The notes under the pieces are model-generated. The model was not told where the DNA came from. It made no database searches and worked only from the letters and a program-made list of their open reading frames with translations. A stretch of 60,785 nt of DNA from the NCBI GenBank assembly GCA_021810565.1, contig JAJZIM010000013.1, positions 1 to 60,785 on the forward strand. Direction: 5' to 3'. Both the position numbers and the translations under genes were made by a program. Source of the stretch: Bacillota bacterium. Lineage in GTDB: Bacteria; Bacillota; Sulfobacillia; JAJZIM01. Positions 35,958 to 43,377 of this stretch are shown one piece after another. The stretch's first letter is position 1; every line of letters begins with the position of its first letter.

Positions 35958-37064
35958 CTAACGTACCACGGCCTCGCCCAGCCGCACCTCGAGTTTGCCG
36001 CGGGCCGCCCGCTCCCGGATCCGGGCCACCTCCTCGACACTGATGGCCCGCTCGAAGCGCCGCAGCCCGGCGAGGGCGAAGCCGTGCTTTCGTCCCAAGG
36101 CATGGATCTCTTGCACCCGCTCCACGCTGATGTCCGGACCCAGGGTGAAGGACTCGTAGCGGCCCTCCAGGGCCAGCATGATGGTCTCGGCCATGCAGGC
36201 CTCCACCATGCCGGGCGGGAAGCCGAAATCGAAGCCGAAATCCGGATTGCCCGGCACCCGGATAACCCCGCCGTCGATCACCAGCACGTCGTCCCGCCGG
36301 GCATGCACCTGGGCGGAGATGTTGCGCGGCCGGGCCACATCGCACACCACCGACCCGCGCTTAAGGTCCTGCGGTTCCACCAACGCATCGGTGGCGCTGG
36401 AGACCGCCAACACCAAGTCCGCCGCCCGGACCGCCCGGTGGGTGTCGGTGTCGATGGCCACCTCCGGGCAGCCCGCAGCCCGCAACCGCCCAGCTAAAAG
36501 CTCTAAGCGCTCCCGGTTTCGGGCGGTCAGGACCATGGCCGACACCTTTCCCGCCAACAACTGGGAACAGGCGCTGCCGATGGAACCCGTGGCTCCCAGC
36601 ACGGCCACCCGCACCTGCCGCGGGTCGTGTCCCATCAGCTTCGCCGCGTGCAGCAGGCCCTCCACCGCCGTGGCGGCGGTGTAGCTGTTGCCGGTGGTCA
36701 CCGGTATGGACAGGTTGCGGGCCACGCTTATCCCCCGGTCCCCGGCGATCTTGGTGAAAGCCCCCAGCCCCAGGATCTTGGCTCCCAGGCGCTCGGCCAG
36801 GTGCCCCGACTGCAAAAGGCGGCGCAGGACGAAGGACCAGTCGGACTCCAGCAGTTGACGCGGCGTCAGGGGCAATGCCAACAGCCATCCCTCCGCCTGA
36901 GCCCCGGTGGCGGAGCGGATACCCCGCACGTGGGAGATCTTCAGCGGCGGTATCTGCTTGAAGATGCCCTCCACCACCCGCGGCGGCAGGCGGCGGGTGA
37001 ACGGGTACTTGCGCGCGAAGTCGTCCGGGCGCAGGGGATGCATCAAAAACGCAAAAGTCTCCAC
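35958..37064 (-). CDS. Acyl-ACP reductase-like (AAR) oxidoreductase
   Basis: 368 aa. The whole length follows cyanobacterial fatty acyl-ACP reductase: GAFTKIAGDRG and TTGNSYTAA blocks, the dinucleotide loop VLGATGSIGSAC (155-166), ARNRERLELL, GGVIRVPGNPDFGFDFGFPPGMVEACMAETIMLALEG with Cys290 at the place of the AAR nucleophile Cys, and a KHGF end. AAR makes fatty aldehydes from acyl-ACP using NADPH. No aldehyde-deformylating oxygenase gene is in the window, so the product may go to alcohols or wax-like lipids. Databases often label such genes shikimate dehydrogenase-like. A GTG start has AGGAGGTG upstream. It is first in a likely operon with lon and rseP. Confidence 0.78.
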   Translation of the reverse strand: METFAFLMHPLRPDDFARKYPFTRRLPPRVVEGIFKQIPPLKISHVRGIRSATGAQAEGWLLALPLTPRQLLESDWSFVLRRLLQSGHLAERLGAKILGLGAFTKIAGDRGISVARNLSIPVTTGNSYTAATAVEGLLHAAKLMGHDPRQVRVAVLGATGSIGSACSQLLAGKVSAMVLTARNRERLELLAGRLRAAGCPEVAIDTDTHRAVRAADLVLAVSSATDALVEPQDLKRGSVVCDVARPRNISAQVHARRDDVLVIDGGVIRVPGNPDFGFDFGFPPGMVEACMAETIMLALEGRYESFTLGPDISVERVQEIHALGRKHGFALAGLRRFERAISVEEVARIRERAARGKLEVRLGEAVVR

Positions 37065-37141
37065 CGCCCCACCTCCTCCTTCATTCTACCATCAGTTCCC
37101 GGGCGGCGCAACGAGCTTCCCGCCACGGCGGTACACAGGGG

Positions 37142-37165
37142 AAGGGGGCGGAGATCCGCCCCCTT
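37142..37165 (-). terminator. Hairpin after the S1-domain gene
   Basis: An 11-base perfect palindromic stem with a 2-base loop directly at the S1-gene stop codon. The tract after the stem on the minus strand is C/T mixed, so termination strength is uncertain. Confidence 0.5.
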
Positions 37166-37572
37166 CATTGTGTCTCCTTGGCCGCCGCTCGACCGGTGCC
37201 GCGCCCCCCTCGTTTGGAGTCCGTTTTCTTGCGCAGCTCCTGCATGCGCTCGTCGCTCTCCTTCATGAACCGGGCCAGTTTGTCTTCGAAGGAGGGCCGG
37301 CCCCCCGGGCGGCGACCGGGAAAGGCCCGCGGGGCTACGGGCCGGGCGCCGGGTTGCGCTTGGCGGATGGACAGGCCGATCTTGCCCTTCCCGTCGAAGG
37401 ACAGGATCTTGACCTTCACCTTGTCGTTCTCCTTGAGGTGCTCCTTGATGTCGCGGACATAGCTGTCCGCCACCTCGGAGATATGGACGAGTCCCGTCTT
37501 ACCGTTGGGCAGCAAAACAAAGGCCCCGAAGTTGGCGATGCCCGTCACGGTGCCTTCGACGATTGCTCCCAC
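37165..37572 (-). CDS. yabR: S1 RNA-binding domain protein (YabR family)
   Basis: 135 aa. Residues 1-75 are a full S1 domain (GAIVEGTVTGIANFGAFVLLPNGKTGLVHISEVADSYV... with KVKVKILSFDGKGKIGLSIRQ). The rest is a basic Gly/Arg tail. This is the gene that follows divIC in B. subtilis (yabR), a ribosome/RNA-associated protein. It has its own near-perfect promoter in the gap after divIC. The next gene in B. subtilis, spoIIE, is not present here; the AAR-like gene follows. Confidence 0.85.
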   Translation of the reverse strand: MGAIVEGTVTGIANFGAFVLLPNGKTGLVHISEVADSYVRDIKEHLKENDKVKVKILSFDGKGKIGLSIRQAQPGARPVAPRAFPGRRPGGRPSFEDKLARFMKESDERMQELRKKTDSKRGGRGTGRAAAKETQ

Positions 37573-37628
37573 CTCTATGGATGATTCCGTCGATCCCGTC
37601 CCGCTTCCCCCCCTAAAATGGTGCTTTG

Positions 37629-37657
37629 ATTATAGGGCGGGGCGCGTTTTTTGTCAA
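37629..37657 (-). promoter_or_regulatory. Consensus housekeeping promoter of yabR
   Basis: TTGACA (37652-37657), a 17-base spacer and TATAAT (37629-37634): an exact match to the SigA consensus, about 57 bases before the yabR start. Confidence 0.85.
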
Positions 37658-37692
37658 TATGCACTATGCAAAGCCGCAGGCGGGGCCGCCCC

Positions 37693-37971
37693 TCAGTGCC
37701 GCACGATGTAGGGCACCTCCCCCGGCTTGACCAATCCCAGGCGCTCCTCGGCCAGCCGCGCCACGTAGGCGTCCTGCTGCAGCCGCGCGATGCGGTGGTG
37801 CAGCGAGCGGTTCGCCGCCTCCAGACGGGTCACCTGGACCCGAGCCGTCTGGATGTCCCGCCCCAGGCCCCACATCACCAGGCGTGCGTGAATGAACAAG
37901 CCGCCCAGGTACAAGAAGAGCACCAGGAGGAAGAGCCGGCCAAAGCGCACTCCCCGCACCCGCCCGGTCAT
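37693..37971 (-). CDS. divIC: Cell-division protein DivIC/FtsB family
   Basis: 92 aa. A short cytoplasmic start, one TM helix (FLLVLFLYLGGLFIHARLVM), a coiled coil (TRLEAANRSLHHRIARLQQD) and the conserved end RLAEERLGLVKPGEVPYIVR typical of septum formation initiators. It works with FtsL and DivIB at the septum. ATG 37971 overlaps the upstream HTH gene by four bases (ATGA), so it is translationally coupled. Confidence 0.9.
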   Translation of the reverse strand: MTGRVRGVRFGRLFLLVLFLYLGGLFIHARLVMWGLGRDIQTARVQVTRLEAANRSLHHRIARLQQDAYVARLAEERLGLVKPGEVPYIVRH

Positions 37972-38192
37972 GCCTCGTCCTCCGGGAGGCCCAGCCCCAG
38001 CACATCCCCCCCCAGGACCACCACCACCTGGTATCCTTTGCCGCGGGCGCGATGAAACAGCGTGGCCACGGTGCTGGGGCTGAGCCCCAGGCGGCGGGCC
38101 ACCTCTTCGTTGCCCAGGCCGCTTTCCTTGAGCACCACCACTTGCCGTTCCCGAAAGCTCAGGTTCTCCACCCCCCGGATCTCGACCTGCAT
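37968..38192 (-). CDS. Small helix-turn-helix regulator in the yab operon
   Basis: 74 aa. LSFRERQVVVLKESGLGNEEVARRLGLSPSTVATLFHRARGKGY is a LuxR/sigma-70 region 4-type helix-turn-helix; the remainder is a short hydrophobic-acidic tail. ATG 38192 has AGGAG eight bases upstream. It lies between yabQ and divIC, a place with no such gene in B. subtilis, and overlaps divIC by four bases. A perfect dyad lies just before it and may be its own operator. No specific family is recognised. Confidence 0.72.
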   Translation of the reverse strand: MQVEIRGVENLSFRERQVVVLKESGLGNEEVARRLGLSPSTVATLFHRARGKGYQVVVVLGGDVLGLGLPEDEA

Positions 38193-38204
38193 CCGCCTCA
38201 CTCC

Positions 38205-38234
38205 TGTCCACAGGATATCTACAATCTGTGGACA
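38205..38234. promoter_or_regulatory. Perfect dyad upstream of the small HTH gene
   Basis: TGTCCACAG (38205-38213) and CTGTGGACA (38226-38234), exact inverted copies 12 bases apart. The nearer arm abuts the ribosome site of the HTH gene. It may be a regulator operator or an RNA hairpin that controls HTH-divIC expression. The plus strand has a short T-run beyond it, so a terminator against opposing transcripts is also possible. Confidence 0.6.
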
Positions 38235-38247
38235 TTTTCTCTACATT

Positions 38248-38640
38248 CTACGCCCGAGGCGGGAATCCTTCCCGCGGAGAGGTTTTTCTTCGGCGGCCCA
38301 TCCGGCGCCTACAAGCTCGGAGGGTGCGCCAGGCGGACTCCAGTCCCGGGCCAAGCACCGGATGGGCCAACCAGTGGTAACCGCCTCCCCCCAGGGCGAT
38401 CCCCAGCAGGGTGTAGCCGCGCAGGCCGCCGTCGAGGAGCACCACGGCTCCCACGGCCACCGCCGTCGCCGCCAACCACACCGCCAGGTCGGCCGTCGCC
38501 GCATTCAGGGGCCGCGGCTTTCCTTGCGTGCGCCAGGCCCGGTGGGCGTCGAACAAAAGGCCCAGCAACGTACCGGCCAAGGTCAGCCCCCCCACAGTCC
38601 GCAACTCGTCCCCCGGGGTCAACGGAAAAAGCGCCGCCAA
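38248..38640 (-). CDS. yabQ: Spore cortex protein YabQ
   Basis: 130 aa. Several hydrophobic helices: GLTLAGTLLGLLFDAHRAW, ADLAVWLAATAVAVGAVVLLDGGLRGYTLLGIALGGGGYH, and a basic end. This pattern and the place between yabP and divIC match YabQ, a membrane protein needed for cortex formation in B. subtilis. The TTG at 38640 gives a 22-base overlap with yabP; a TTG six codons later is an alternative. Confidence 0.8.
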   Translation of the reverse strand: MAALFPLTPGDELRTVGGLTLAGTLLGLLFDAHRAWRTQGKPRPLNAATADLAVWLAATAVAVGAVVLLDGGLRGYTLLGIALGGGGYHWLAHPVLGPGLESAWRTLRACRRRMGRRRKTSPREGFPPRA

Positions 38641-38903
38641 CCCCCCCCTCGGGCGCGGCGCCCTCGCCCCTCCGTGTAGCTCAGGGAGGACAGCGTCCCC
38701 TCCACGGCGAAGCTCCCGTCCTCCAGGTTCAGTTGCTGGATGCGCAGCTCCCGGCCCCTGATGGTCAGGTTGCCCAAGTCGGTGGCCAACACCACCTCCT
38801 CCTCGTCAAAGCTCGCCACCTGCTCCACGCCGGAGACGGTCAGCTTTTGCCGGTCGACCAGGCTCACCAGATGTTCCCGCTGCCGAAAAGTCCCCTCGGC
38901 CAT
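38619..38903 (-). CDS. yabP: Sporulation protein YabP
   Basis: 94 aa. HLVSLVDRQKLTVSGVEQVASFDEEEVVLATDLGNLTIRGRELRIQQLNLEDG is the YabP/YqfC domain, a protein required for spore cortex. It sits in the standard order rqcP-yabP-yabQ. It overlaps yabQ. Confidence 0.92.
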   Translation of the reverse strand: MAEGTFRQREHLVSLVDRQKLTVSGVEQVASFDEEEVVLATDLGNLTIRGRELRIQQLNLEDGSFAVEGTLSSLSYTEGRGRRARGGGWRRFFR

Positions 38904-38962
38904 GGTGATGCCCCCTCAGCGCATGGCTATGCGGCGAGGGGGCACGGCATACCCGGCTTCCT

Positions 38963-39220
38963 TCACTCCTCCCGGGATTCCTCCAGCACCCGGTACAGCT
39001 CGGGGGCCTTAGCCTGGGGCACCGCCTCGCGCACCTCCACCACCTCCACCACCAGGCGGCGCCCTCCGAAGCGCAACGACAGGCAATCCCCCGGTGCCAC
39101 CTCGCTGCCCGCCTTGGCCACCCGGCCGTTCAGCTCGATCCGCCCGCTGGTGCAGGCCTCCTTGGCCAGGGTGCGCCGCTTGATCAGGCGGCTCACCTTC
39201 AAAAACTTGTCCAGGCGCAC
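38963..39220 (-). CDS. rqcP: S4-domain RNA-binding protein RqcP (YabO)
   Basis: 85 aa: start MRLDKFLKVSRLIKRRTLAKEACTSGRIELNGRVAK, the S4 alpha-L RNA-binding fold. RqcP works with RqcH in ribosome-associated quality control, binding the stalled 50S. The GTG start (39220) is chosen from GGAGGTG just upstream. The gene order around it follows that of B. subtilis yabO. Confidence 0.92.
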   Translation of the reverse strand: MRLDKFLKVSRLIKRRTLAKEACTSGRIELNGRVAKAGSEVAPGDCLSLRFGGRRLVVEVVEVREAVPQAKAPELYRVLEESREE

Positions 39221-39273
39221 CAGCGCACCTCCCAAAAAATCAGGGCCGGCTCTAGCCCGGCCCCGCTTCCACC

Positions 39274-39549
39274 CTAGCGCGCCACCGAGTCCTTGAGTCC
39301 CTTACCGGCCTTGAAGGCCGGCACCCGACTGGCGGCAATCTTGATCTGGGCTTTGGTCTGGGGATTGCGACCGACGCGTGCGGAACGCTGCCGCACCTCG
39401 AAGGTCCCGAACCCGATCAGGGATACCTTGTCTCCGCGGCGAAGCGCCTCCTCCACGCACTCCAGGAATGCGTTCACCGCTCGCTCCGCGTCCTTCTTGG
39501 GCATGCCCACCTTCTCCGCCACCGAGGCCACCAACTCCGGCTTGTTCAA
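39274..39549 (-). CDS. hup: HU-family DNA-binding protein
   Basis: 91 aa, exactly HU size. [65 protein letters not shown] with the GFGTFEV and RxGRNP motifs. It is a dimeric nucleoid protein. The TTG at 39549 follows GAGGAGG at eight bases. It lies between mazG and rqcP, an arrangement common in Clostridia. Confidence 0.96.
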   Translation of the reverse strand: MNKPELVASVAEKVGMPKKDAERAVNAFLECVEEALRRGDKVSLIGFGTFEVRQRSARVGRNPQTKAQIKIAASRVPAFKAGKGLKDSVAR

Positions 39550-39584
39550 AACAGATCCCTCCTCGCCAAAAGTCCTGTTCCACC

Positions 39585-41078
39585 TTAGGGAACACAACTT
39601 CTATTCGCCGAATTGCCTTCCGTTCCTCTATTTCCCTCGATTTTTTTTGCGCCGCGCCAAAGCTCGTCCCACTGTGCGCCGCTCAGCCGACGCGGATCGC
39701 CGCCGGCCGCCGCCAACTGCCGCTCCATGCTCTCGAAGCGGCGCACGAACTTGTCCGTGGCGGACCCCAGCGCCACCTCGGCGTCCAGGGACAAAAGCCG
39801 CGCCGCGTTGACCACCGCGAAGAGCAGGTCCCCCAACTCCTCCTCGGCGCGTTCAGGCTCCCGGGACACCGCCGCCTCCAACTCCGCCAGCTCCTCATGC
39901 ACCTTCTCCAGCGCTCCCCGGTGGTCCGGCCAGTCGAAGCCCAGCCGGGCGGCTTTGGCTTGCAGCTTCTGCGAGCGCAGCAGGGCCGGGAACTGGCGGG
40001 GCACCCCCGATAGGGCCGAGGCTGCCCGCTCGCCCTCGCCCTCCTTGATCCGATGCCAGTTTTCCATCACCTGGCCGCTGGCTCGCACCTGCCGGGGTTC
40101 CCACGGCAGGTCCGGATGCGCTCCCCCGAATACATGGGGATGGCGGCGCACCAGCTTTTCCACCACCTCCCGCACCACTTCGTTCACGGTGAACTCCCCG
40201 GCCTCGGCGGCCAGGCGCGCGTGGAACACCACCTGCAGGAGCAGATCCCCCAGCTCCTCCCGTAGCTTGGCCGGATCGGCCGCGTCGATGGCCTCCACCA
40301 CCTCGTAAGCCTCCTCCACGACATACGGACGCAGGCTGCGATGAGTCTGCTCCCGGTCCCACGGGCAGCCTTCCGGCCCGCGCAGCCGCGCCATGACCTC
40401 CACCAAGGGGTCCAAGGGATAGGCGGACGCGGCCCCGCCCGGCAGGCGGGGCACGAAGAGCAGCGTCCCCCCGTCCAGACAGACCAGACGCTCCACCTCC
40501 TGAACCGCCGTGCGGCGGCGGCGGCCGCCCCGCAGCACCACCACCGGGTGCCGCGGCGGATACCACCGGGACAAGGCCCGGCCGGCCTGCCTGGCCGCCG
40601 AACGGTGGTGGACCTGGGTCACCAGCAGGTCCGTCTCCCCCGGGGCCGGCGCCCGGTCCAAGGTGAAGGCGTCGCGGACCGCCACGCCCCTCGTCGGGTC
40701 CACCAACCCGGCCGCCGCCGCCGACTCCACCGGGCCCGAAGCGGCAAAAAGCTCCAACGGTATGCGCTCCCGCCGCGCGCGTCGGCGCAGCAGCGCCACC
40801 GCCTCGTCCCCCACCCAGGGACTTCCGGGCACCGCGTAGACCACCTCGCCCCCCCGCCGCGCCCGTTCCAGCAGGATGTCCGTCAGTCGGCGGTAGACCT
40901 CACCGGTCGGCGCGCCCCGAAAGAGCCCGTCGAAGCCGTCGCCCCGCGGCGCTCCCGCCGCCAGCCGGGTGGTCCGAAGATACAGCTCGCCTCCCGCCGC
41001 CAAGCGCTCCCGCACCTTGGCCGGCAATGCTCCTTCCCCGTCCGGTCCCAACCCCACCACGGCGATCCCCAAATCCAT
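39585..41078 (-). CDS. mazG: MazG/YabN-type pyrophosphohydrolase with tetrapyrrole-methylase-like domain
   Basis: 497 aa fusion. The N-terminal part (about 1-220) is a tetrapyrrole methylase-like domain ([13 protein letters not shown]..., [15 protein letters not shown]). Residues about 230-480 contain two MazG modules: [34 protein letters not shown], then [17 protein letters not shown] and [35 protein letters not shown]. It hydrolyses NTPs to NMP and PPi. This is the YabN architecture. ATG 41078 is used; 36 bases separate its stop from the HU start. Confidence 0.93.
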   Translation of the reverse strand: MDLGIAVVGLGPDGEGALPAKVRERLAAGGELYLRTTRLAAGAPRGDGFDGLFRGAPTGEVYRRLTDILLERARRGGEVVYAVPGSPWVGDEAVALLRRRARRERIPLELFAASGPVESAAAAGLVDPTRGVAVRDAFTLDRAPAPGETDLLVTQVHHRSAARQAGRALSRWYPPRHPVVVLRGGRRRRTAVQEVERLVCLDGGTLLFVPRLPGGAASAYPLDPLVEVMARLRGPEGCPWDREQTHRSLRPYVVEEAYEVVEAIDAADPAKLREELGDLLLQVVFHARLAAEAGEFTVNEVVREVVEKLVRRHPHVFGGAHPDLPWEPRQVRASGQVMENWHRIKEGEGERAASALSGVPRQFPALLRSQKLQAKAARLGFDWPDHRGALEKVHEELAELEAAVSREPERAEEELGDLLFAVVNAARLLSLDAEVALGSATDKFVRRFESMERQLAAAGGDPRRLSGAQWDELWRGAKKIEGNRGTEGNSANRSCVP

Positions 41079-41140
41079 CCCCCGCTTATCATCCCGTCTG
41101 CCCCGATTATAGCACGGAGCGGCACGGGCGGGAGGCCAAC

Positions 41141-41704
41141 TCACTGCTCCATCTGCTTGGCCAGGAAACCAGCCGCGGTTTCGGCCAGCTTCACCTCCAA
41201 GTCGCCCATCTTGGCATCGGGTTCCCGGGCGCCCAGAATCACCGCTCCGATAGGGTCGCCCCCGGAGATGATGGGCGAGATGACCATGGCGCTGAACTTG
41301 CCGTCATTCTCCTCCTCGTCCCCCACCACCGCTCCCTTGGACCGCTCCGCTCCCGCTTTGAGTTGGGCATAGGTCTTGCGCTCCTCCATGACCCGCTCGG
41401 TGAGGTTGCCCACCGCCTTGTTCATGAACTCCTTCTTGGGAGCCCCCGAGACGGCGATCACCACGTCCCGGTCAGCGATCAACGCCACGTGCCCCACCGC
41501 CTCGTAGAGGGAGTCCGCGTACTCCTTGGCGAACTCGCCCAGCTCCCCGATGGGGGAATATTTCTTCAGGATCACCTCCCCGTCCCGGTCCACGAAGATC
41601 TCCAAGGGATCCCCCTCCCGGATCCGCAGGGTCCTGCGGATCTCCTTGGGTATCACCACCCGGCCCAGGTCGTCAATGCGCCGTACGATGCCCGTCGCCT
41701 TCAA
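41141..41704 (-). CDS. spoVT: Stage V sporulation regulator SpoVT (AbrB family)
   Basis: 187 aa. N-terminal AbrB swapped-hairpin domain (KATGIVRRIDDLGRVVIPKEIRRTLRIREGDPLEIFVD), then a GAF-like domain. In B. subtilis SpoVT acts late in the forespore and is made under sigma G. The TTG start (41704) has GGGGGAGGGG at seven bases. A sigma-G-like promoter is seen upstream. It is first in the block that runs toward yabR. Confidence 0.95.
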   Translation of the reverse strand: MKATGIVRRIDDLGRVVIPKEIRRTLRIREGDPLEIFVDRDGEVILKKYSPIGELGEFAKEYADSLYEAVGHVALIADRDVVIAVSGAPKKEFMNKAVGNLTERVMEERKTYAQLKAGAERSKGAVVGDEEENDGKFSAMVISPIISGGDPIGAVILGAREPDAKMGDLEVKLAETAAGFLAKQMEQ

Positions 41705-41749
41705 GACAACACCCCTCCCCCTTCTTGCGGTCCTACCTAATCCCCGCGT

Positions 41750-41780
41750 TATTATACGGGGTTCGCCCCACATTTATTCA
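41750..41780 (-). promoter_or_regulatory. spoVT promoter, sigma-G-like
   Basis: TGAATA (41775-41780), an 18-base spacer and TATAATA (41750-41756). TGAATA is the consensus sigma G -35, and TATAATA agrees with CATACTA at five of seven positions. A sigma A reading (TTGAAT, 19 bases, TATAAT) overlaps it, so vegetative use is also possible. Confidence 0.55.
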
Positions 41781-41873
41781 ATTTTTCCATCTCGTCGCCG
41801 GGCCTCCCTGCTCCCGCTTTCGTGCTGTAGCTTGGCCAGAAGCCATCCCATCCATGCAAGTCCGCCGCGGCAC

Positions 41874-41900
41874 AAAAAAACCGCCCCCTCGAGGGAGCGG
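41874..41900 (-). terminator. Terminator after the BcrC-like gene
   Basis: A nine-base stem with one mismatch followed by seven T on the minus strand; it lies just past the PAP2 gene stop. Confidence 0.85.
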
Positions 41901-41919
41901 CACGCCGTCGGCTTCCCGC

Positions 41920-42480
41920 TTAGCGCCGCGGCAAGATGCGGACCACCCGGCGCACCAGGGGTTCCAGCTCCCGCCGTTCGGCCAGCACCACCCTGGCGGC
42001 CAGAAAACCCACCACGGCGCCGCCCGCCACATCCGACGGCCAGTGAACTCCGACATAGACCCGGGCGAAGGCCACCACCACCGCCGTCACCAGAAAGGCC
42101 CACCCCCAAAAACGTCCCGCCAGGAACATGACGGTGGCGAAAGCGAAGCTGCCCGCCGCATGGTCGCTGGGGAAGGAGTGGTAGGGTGCGTGGGCCACCA
42201 ACTGATGCACGTGGTGCAGCACCGCGAAAGGGCGCAGCCGGTTCCACAGGTGGGAGATGATGAAGTTCAGCGCCAGGGCCAAGACCCCGGAGAGCACCGC
42301 CAGCACCACCGCCCGCCGCACCGCAGCCTGCCGCGCGGCAAAGAACCACAGCAGGATGAACACGGCGCCGAAGAGGAAGGGGGCTCCCACCGCCATGAAC
42401 CTAAAAAAGGCGCTGAGCGGCGCGGGCAGGACCAGGGTCAGGTTGTTGATCAGGCGAAACAGCGCGACATCCGGATGCAT
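41920..42480 (-). CDS. PAP2 phosphatase, BcrC-like undecaprenyl diphosphatase
   Basis: 186 aa, about five TM helices. Phosphatase motifs: NRLRPF, SFPSDHAAGSFAFA and ARVYVGVHWPSDVAGG. The first motif lacks the usual Lys, as does B. subtilis BcrC. The probable reaction is undecaprenyl diphosphate to phosphate, recycling the wall carrier lipid. Its own promoter overlaps the end of yycI, so it may be read alone; it is followed by a clear terminator. Confidence 0.85.
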   Translation of the reverse strand: MHPDVALFRLINNLTLVLPAPLSAFFRFMAVGAPFLFGAVFILLWFFAARQAAVRRAVVLAVLSGVLALALNFIISHLWNRLRPFAVLHHVHQLVAHAPYHSFPSDHAAGSFAFATVMFLAGRFWGWAFLVTAVVVAFARVYVGVHWPSDVAGGAVVGFLAARVVLAERRELEPLVRRVVRILPRR

Positions 42481-42511
42481 ACCACAACCCCTTCCGCTGA
42501 AATGCTCCCCC

Positions 42512-42541
42512 AGTATAGCTCGCCGGCGCGGGGAGCGTCAA
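42512..42541 (-). promoter_or_regulatory. Promoter of the PAP2 gene
   Basis: TTGACG (42536-42541), an 18-base spacer and TATACT (42512-42517), directly after the yycI stop. Confidence 0.75.
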
Positions 42542-42544
42542 ACC

Positions 42545-43375
42545 TCACGGTTCCAGCCGGCCGGTGCGGGCATCCAAGTAGTACACCGATCCGTCGGCGG
42601 TGCGCACCTGCCAACTGGGCTGAGCCGTGCCCCCGCCGTTCATCCCCGCGTAGAAACCCAAGCGCACCTGGGTGACCACCGTGGGCGCCTGCTGCCCCGG
42701 CAGGACCGCCGCCAGGTCCAAGAGGGCCCGGGCGGCCGACAGCACGGGCCGCTTCGCGGCGGCGCCGTCCACCCGCGGCCACCAGATCCGCAGGGTCCGC
42801 ACCCCCGCCGGGAAGACCTCCGCCGCCACCTGGGCTCCGTAGATGGGATAGCCCCGGTAGTCCGTCCCAAAGACGACCTCGTAGCCGGCGGTGCCGGCCA
42901 AGGACAAAAGCCGCTGCCGCCTGGCCCCCGCCGGGAAAAGACCCCGCTGCCGCAGGAAGGCCTCCGCCTCCCGCCAAGCCGCCGTGGTGCTGAGCCGCCG
43001 ACCCCCGGTGTCCACCGACCGGTCCTCGTAGCGCAGAATGCCCCCCGGCCCCAGGGAGACCTCCCGCGTCCCCTGGTAGAAATGGGTGGTGGCGCCCTGA
43101 GACTTTTGTTGCACGCCGCTCCGGCCCAGGAGCGAGCGCACCGTCCGCGCCCCCGCGCTCGGGCCCAGCCGCAGGTCGGGCAGCGCCGGTGCCGCCGGCA
43201 GAGTGGAGTGGACCTCGATCCCCAGCTCCGCCAACTCGGCCCGCGCCTCCCCGGCGGCCGTCGGAGGCTGCCCGGTCGTGGCTATGCGCCCGGTCTGCCA
43301 CACCTCGTAGCCCAAAAAGAGGTCCACCGCGAGGAAGACCACGATCAGAAAATTGCGCGCCTGCGCCCAGTCCAA
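42545..43375 (-). CDS. yycI: WalK-regulating membrane protein YycI
   Basis: 276 aa. One N-terminal TM (NFLIVVFLAVDLFLGYEVWQTG), the standard YycI beginning MDWAQARN, then an extracytoplasmic domain with a C-terminal YycI-type fold (GYEVVFGTDYRGYPIYGAQV..., TAQPSWQVRTADGSVYYLDARTG). YycI and YycH sense outside signals and restrain WalK. It begins two bases after the yycH stop. Confidence 0.87.
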   Translation of the reverse strand: MDWAQARNFLIVVFLAVDLFLGYEVWQTGRIATTGQPPTAAGEARAELAELGIEVHSTLPAAPALPDLRLGPSAGARTVRSLLGRSGVQQKSQGATTHFYQGTREVSLGPGGILRYEDRSVDTGGRRLSTTAAWREAEAFLRQRGLFPAGARRQRLLSLAGTAGYEVVFGTDYRGYPIYGAQVAAEVFPAGVRTLRIWWPRVDGAAAKRPVLSAARALLDLAAVLPGQQAPTVVTQVRLGFYAGMNGGGTAQPSWQVRTADGSVYYLDARTGRLEP

Positions 43376-43377
43376 GC

